Program-made: the position numbers and the translations under genes | Notes under the pieces: model-generated | What the model saw: only the letters and a program-made list of their open reading frames with translations | Told to the model about the DNA's origin: nothing | The model's database searches: none | Shown here: positions 55,136-55,372 of the stretch, one piece after another | Position numbering within the stretch: position 1 is the first letter of the stretch | Layout: each line of letters starts with the position of its first letter | From: a virus | Strand: one strand, 5' to 3' | DNA length: 55,372 bases | IMG/VR virus record: IMGVR_UViG_3300027978_000009 | Span: 1-55,372 of that record

Positions 55136-55372
55136 TTACTGCAGCACAAAAACGGGCGGCTTGGGATTGGCTAGCGTTACAGTAAAAGGGACGACGTTAC
55201 TAGGACCGCTCTCCCGACCTCCTGTATCAACGGTCGTTGCATGACAGCTGTGACTGCCAAGAGCGAAAGAACCTGCGGGCGCTTCCCACCTTTCGTCTGC
55301 ACCGGGTTGATTGGTCTGTTCCCAGATCGCAGTAGCACCACCGTCGCAATAAATTTTGTAGCTTGCGATCTC
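55136..55372 (-). CDS. C-terminal fibronectin III-like domain (partial, runs off right edge)
   Basis: Seventy-eight codons are open from the window edge to TAA 55138-55136. The sequence SYKIYCDGGATAIWEQTNQP continues with AGSFALGSHSCHATTVDTGG and RESGPSNVVPFTV. This Y-K-I-Y...G-x-H...A-x-D-x-G-x-E-S...S-N-x-V pattern is that of a fibronectin type III (Fn3/Ig-like) domain, common on phage tail and head proteins. The upstream part, and thus the full protein, lie outside the window. Confidence 0.7.
   Translation of the reverse strand, partial: EIASYKIYCDGGATAIWEQTNQPGADERWEAPAGSFALGSHSCHATTVDTGGRESGPSNVVPFTVTLANPKPPVFVLQ

Overview
The window is part of the genome of a tailed bacteriophage with a short, podovirus-like tail. 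The evidence is a complete packaging, capsid and ejection cluster: large and small terminase, portal, scaffold, major capsid protein, a P22 gp4-like adaptor and a P22 gp10-like tail-stabilisation protein. No tape-measure, tail-tube or sheath gene is visible. Perfect or near-perfect sigma70 promoters, Shine-Dalgarno sites and a lipobox protein in the lysis block suggest a Gram-negative, probably proteobacterial host; the species cannot be named. No integrase, repressor, phage RNA polymerase, tRNA or CRISPR array was found. The Phe at the Pol I 762-equivalent position fits a virulent phage but does not prove it.

Layout. Bases 1-9.9 kb (minus strand) form an early/accessory region of small, tightly overlapping genes in five transcription units. 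Each unit has a strong promoter, and three of the units end in a hairpin-plus-T terminator. Four promoters share an upstream box (ATTATGTTAAAT read on the plus strand), and all five share an AGCGCT-like spacer box and an extended -10. This region also holds a UvrD-type helicase, a DUF932-like protein, a GP88-like partial gene at the left edge and a primase-polymerase/helicase fusion. From 10.1 to 19.7 kb (plus strand) runs a replication/recombination operon: a uracil-DNA glycosylase-DNA polymerase A fusion, an Fe-S PD-(D/E)XK nuclease, a Sak4-like ATPase, a DUF669/SSB-like protein, an SF2 helicase, a resolvase-like nuclease and a MazG-like protein. It is followed by a second promoter with small Zn-finger, basic and HAD-phosphatase genes. 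From 54.9 down to 19.5 kb (minus strand) lies the structural and lysis region. Transcription order there is a putative metallopeptidase, TerL, portal, GroES-like co-chaperonin, scaffold, capsid, fibres, gp4-like adaptor, fibre, lysis block, fibre, gp10-like protein, ejection proteins and finally TerS. At the right edge a fibronectin-III-like C-terminus shows that more minus-strand genes lie beyond the window.

Working together. The PrimPol-helicase and UDG-PolA diverge from a 160-bp region containing a large inverted repeat and could act as the replisome with the SSB-like, Sak4-like and nuclease proteins. The GroES-like protein lies between portal and scaffold and probably helps capsid folding. 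Holin, muramidase-like enzyme, a membrane/coiled-coil protein and a lipoprotein form the lysis set.

Most notable features: the conserved early promoter architecture; the polymerase start codon sitting in the loop of a perfect hairpin; a 17-residue cationic amphipathic peptide gene; a discoidin-like domain inserted in the gp4-like adaptor; and a GG-motif shared by several virion proteins. All functions are inferred from reading sequence; no database search was run.
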